Below, one piece after another: positions 61,122 to 64,000 of a stretch of 64,000 nt of DNA; positions within the stretch are counted from its first letter, which is position 1, and each line of letters opens with the position of its first letter. The stretch is from Ornithodoros turicata (Eukaryota; Arthropoda; Arachnida; Ixodida; Argasidae). The notes below the pieces were generated by a model. That model was not told where the DNA came from and made no database searches. It saw only the letters and a list, made by a program, of their open reading frames with translations. The DNA is taken from the NCBI RefSeq assembly GCF_037126465.1, contig NW_026999355.1, positions 372,001 to 436,000 on the forward strand, in the 5' to 3' direction. Made by a program: the position numbers and the translations under genes.

Positions 61122-63709
61122 ATGCTTCCGCTCGGAATTATCCAACCATGGGATTTTAGTATAAGTCCCAACGAGCTACTGTTGCGTGTAAACAGTGCTG
61201 TTGATGAGTTACGAGCTGAGTACGATAAAGTGGGCCGTTTGAAGACAGAGGAGGCGACGTTTGAGAACGTATTAAATGTAAGTGCTCAATATTATTTTCT
61301 CTCCTTCAGCAATGCTTCTGTGCATATATCACTTTGTATATTGCACCCTTACCTCTTGTGCTTCCTTTGAAATACCAGGTACTGGCAGATTTAGACCGAC
61401 GTTCACAGAACGAGGAATACTACTTGATGGTGGCCCAGTATGTTGCCCCAGACAAAGAGCTACGAAAAGAGTGTGCAGAGGCGGAGCAGCTGATCCGAAA
61501 GTTTTACGTTGAAACGAGGTAAGTGATGCGATTAATGTGTTTGAGCTCAAGTCCATGGCAACCGCTCTTTCTTGCAAATCCACTAACCCATATGTAAAGC
61601 ACCGTTTGAAGACTCACCGTTGCTCCTGTACGTTACAGTACGCAAATGCCGCAAGCAGGCTATGTTCTTGCCAGCAAATGTGTCTCTGGATAATAACCAA
61701 CGTGCTGTTACAATCAACACGAACAGAAAATTTTTTCTTACAGCTACGCATGATGTGGTGGTCGGTGATGATGATGATGATTATTCATGGTTCATTGGCG
61801 CAGCGGTAACTATGACCATAATGTGGTGGTCGGTCAAAGCGACCATCACTGAAGGTTGGGAGGAGGTACTAGTGTGACACAGTCGGAAACTGTCACACGG
61901 GAACGATAATAAATAAGTTTACCAGTGAGTGGTGGATGTAGTGGTGAACGTAGATTAAGTCTGGTTTAAGAAACTGGCAGTGAAGAATAAGCTCGACGTG
62001 GCTTGTCAAAGGCTTGAGCAGTAAACAGTCGCCTGGAACCAGGGAAAATGTGCCAGTGCAAGTGGTCAAGTATGTCTGCAGCAAATGTTGTCGTAGATGT
62101 TGTTCGATGTTCGCTGCCTGTCTGGTCCAGGGTGGCTCCCATCTGCCTCAGAATATCACTTCTCAAAATTCTGTACATGTTCTTCAGCCTCGATGCACGT
62201 AGCACTGGCACTGACACGTGTATCCGCACTGTCCCGTGGCGCCTAACTCCGGACCCTATGTCTAGATGTGAAGGGATCTAACAATAAGTGCCACAAGGAG
62301 AACACCTTCAGGAAACTGTAGCTAGCATGAGCGCTCCAAGAGAGGGACAAAGGGGCCCTTCCTCCCCTCCCCTGAGCTCCAAGATCACCTGTCGAAATCA
62401 CCTGTCGAGGTTCTCATGATAATCTGGATCTAATCCACCACATCCCGCCACTCTATTGTCCAGTATGTATTGGCTACATGCTCCGCCCCCCCCCCCCCCA
62501 AACTCTTTGCGTCCCCCAGAAAACATCCTGGGAACATCGTGGTTGCTGGGTTTCATTCAGTCTCATTTGGGGAGGGAAAGTGCTTCATCCTTCAGTTTTA
62601 TGTGTATCCCAAAGGCCTTCTATAGTTGAGCAAATCTCATGCAGCATCCAGCCTCATCAGCAGCTGGGGAACTCTATGCCGTCCTTTTCTCTCTGCAGCA
62701 CATCACTGATATTATCCCGCTGGAATGGGCAGTCTTCACTGACTCTTAAATTTGCATTGCACGCTATTGAGAATTCTGTCGTACGAGGTTCATCCGCACC
62801 CCTAGTCACAGATGTGTTAATGGCTTACCATCATATGTGTACAAAGCAGGCCACAGGCTGGTTCTCCAGTGGTTTCAACTCATTGTGGGTGTCGTGGGGA
62901 ATGATCAGGCAGACAGCGCCACAGAAGCATGTATTGGAAGCGGACGAGTATTGCATTGCCGAGAGGAGACGTTCTATTCTTCGACACATCATGACACTAC
63001 CAACCTTCCGAAACTGCACTCTCCAGGTCTCTTACTCAGTTGGACTCTCGCCCCTTCTCTCTATCAAAATGCTTGGTCCCTGGCGAAATCCAGCCCACCA
63101 ACACTCTGCCCTCAAGGCCCTTTAACGACACAGTAGGACTTCGACCCTTATTGTTAAGGGGCTCATTGTTTCATTCCCCACATCACCATCAGCGATGAGG
63201 CAGAGTATCGCCCCTGGTGATGCCACTCCCCGCTCCTCATCTAAAAGATTGTTGTTGTAACATTTCTTTACTAAATGTCCTCTGCTCATTCTCCTCTTCA
63301 AAGGGGGGCACTCTTGTTCACAGCATGCGGCAAGATATATTTGAGAAGTTGAGAGCACTGCAACAAAAAGATGCAACGGTGCTGCCCGCAGAAATGCAGA
63401 GGTACTTGAAGAGATTGATCAAGCTTGGTGAAAGGAATGGTATGTCAAGATACATCTGGTTAAATCTGCTTCAAATGTGGCATTACAGTTGTGGAATTTG
63501 CATGTGGGAACTAAACTAACCCATTGTGTTTTGTGCCAGGTCTCCACCTACCAAACAACATCCAAGAGCAAGTTAAGAACCTCTCAAATGAAATCAACGA
63601 CCTGTGCATTCAGTATATGGGCGTACTCAATGAAGAGAGCTCCACCATTGAGTTCACAGAGCAAGAACTTGACGGCATTCCTGAAGACTTTGTGAAAAGT
63701 CTTGAATTG
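61122..63709 (+). CDS. Thimet oligopeptidase/neurolysin-like metallopeptidase, first four coding exons (partial)
   Basis: Peptidase family M3, a zinc endopeptidase that cleaves short peptides, mainly in the cytosol. Four exons join in phase: 61122-61277 (ATG start, MLPLGIIQPWDFS), 61379-61518, 63324-63439 and 63540-63709, all with GT/AG ends (donors GTAAGT, GTAAGT, GTATGT, GTATGA); together 194 codons. Exon 1 sits behind an acceptor at 61093, so a 5' UTR exon lies upstream. The protein follows the N-terminal helical region of THOP1/NLN: VLADLDRRSQNEEYYLMVAQ, then SMRQDIFEKL across the exon 2/3 junction, RYLKRLIKLGERNG joined to LHLP, and FTEQELDGIPEDFVKSLEL. The HExxH active site lies several hundred residues further on, beyond the window edge. 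The gene therefore continues past 64000. Assignment to the family is firm; THOP1 versus neurolysin is open. Confidence 0.92.
61745..61925 (+). repeat. SINE-like fragment in intron 2
   Basis: TTGGCGCAGCGGTAAC at 61795-61810 matches the A-box region of the SINE at 8655 (GGTGGCGCAGCGGTAACGCG). It is preceded by (GATGAT)n and followed by a hairpin GTGACACAGTCGGAAACTGTC. GTGGTGGTCGGT occurs on both sides of the head (about 61756 and 61825). No B box is seen, so the fragment is partial or rearranged. Confidence 0.4.
62540..63125 (+). pseudogene. RNase H fragment of an I-like LINE in intron 2
   Basis: AAGELYAVLFSLQHITD and PLEWAVFTDS followed by a stop (62660-62750), then in another frame GHRLVLQWFQLIVGVVGNDQ and ADSATEA (62849-62930): the Glu, second Asp and final Asp segments of RNase H. 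It has stops and shifts throughout and sits between exons 2 and 3 in sense orientation. Confidence 0.65.
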
Positions 63710-64000
63710 GTATGAAACCCCTAATGAAGGGGTTAAAAGAAGTTTAATTTCTTGACCATTAGATCGGTGTATAAATGTTTAAAAAGAAGGTACCTTAACA
63801 TCATGCATTCTCATGAGGAATAACTATGCTTTGCAATATGCTCTTCTTTCTGAAACTTGTTCAATTTCAGTTAAAGAGAGGGTGATGTAGATAAGGGGTC
63901 CAGTGTGCTTGTGCTCACTTGTGTGGAAACTTTGCCTCTTCTTTCGTATCTATTGGATTTAATGATAATCCAGGAAATATGTTTCCAGAGGCAACAACTC
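63710..64000 (+). other. Intron 4 of the metallopeptidase gene, start
   Basis: Begins GTATGA after exon 4. No acceptor giving a convincing next exon in frame was found before the window end. Confidence 0.5.

Noticed and set aside
62478..63125. 215-codon open frame as an extra exon of the metallopeptidase
   Set aside because: It runs through an RNase H relic in the wrong frame, and exons 2 and 3 join in phase (AG+C gives the conserved Ser) without it.

Overview
The window looks like a stretch of a large, repeat-rich arthropod genome, most likely a tick or other chelicerate. This is an inference from three things: introns with GT/AG boundaries, the repeat repertoire (tRNA-derived SINEs, I-like, Tx1-like and CR1-like LINEs, BEL/Pao, THAP-containing DNA elements, hAT and mariner MITEs, a Polinton-type element), and the single confident host gene. 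No bacterial operon, rRNA or CRISPR structure is present.

Layout. 1-3.5 kb: CpG-rich sequence with a long inverted repeat and a 1.55 kb hAT-type non-autonomous element. 3.6-7.1 kb: remnant of a THAP-domain gene on the minus strand, split by a hAT element that itself carries a mariner-type MITE. 7.3-15.5 kb: a CR1-like RT fragment next to a 7.7 kb TA-flanked element with ~260 bp TIRs; nested inside it are a palindromic MITE, a tRNA-SINE and a 5.7 kb I-like LINE with ORF1, endonuclease, RT and RNase H. 16.36-27.79 kb: an AT-rich 11.4 kb element with giant inverted repeats, AG...CT ends and a perfect 6-bp target duplication (TGTATT), the hallmarks of Polinton/Maverick elements, but with none of the Polinton core genes that I can recognise. 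27.8-36 kb: LINE, BEL/Pao, MITE and SINE debris. 36.19-41.21 kb: a full-length Tx1-like LINE with two intact ORFs and a 12-bp target duplication. 41.4-43.9 kb: mariner-type and THAP-element derivatives. 44-46.4 kb: a decayed Mutator-like transposase/YqaJ nuclease fusion. 47.8-50.8 and 55.1-59.4 kb: two copies of a ~3 kb hAT-type element, the second nested in another hAT-type element, with a CR1-like LINE and a 589 bp hAT MITE between them. 61.1-64 kb: the first four coding exons of a thimet oligopeptidase/neurolysin-like metallopeptidase, which runs off the right edge.

How it fits together. Almost everything left of 61 kb is transposon-on-transposon nesting. Target duplications and related copies that lack an insertion (empty sites) let much of the order of events be read from the window alone. 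Both LINE families with two ORFs share a start/stop overlap (ATGGATAA and ATGAGTCCTAG), which suggests translational coupling of ORF1 and ORF2. The most unusual object is the Polinton-like element. It carries a 148-aa ORF of unknown function in each arm, a 646-bp unit repeated three times in one arm only, and a unique 2.2 kb centre with a lysine-rich ORF and a GC-rich block of different composition.
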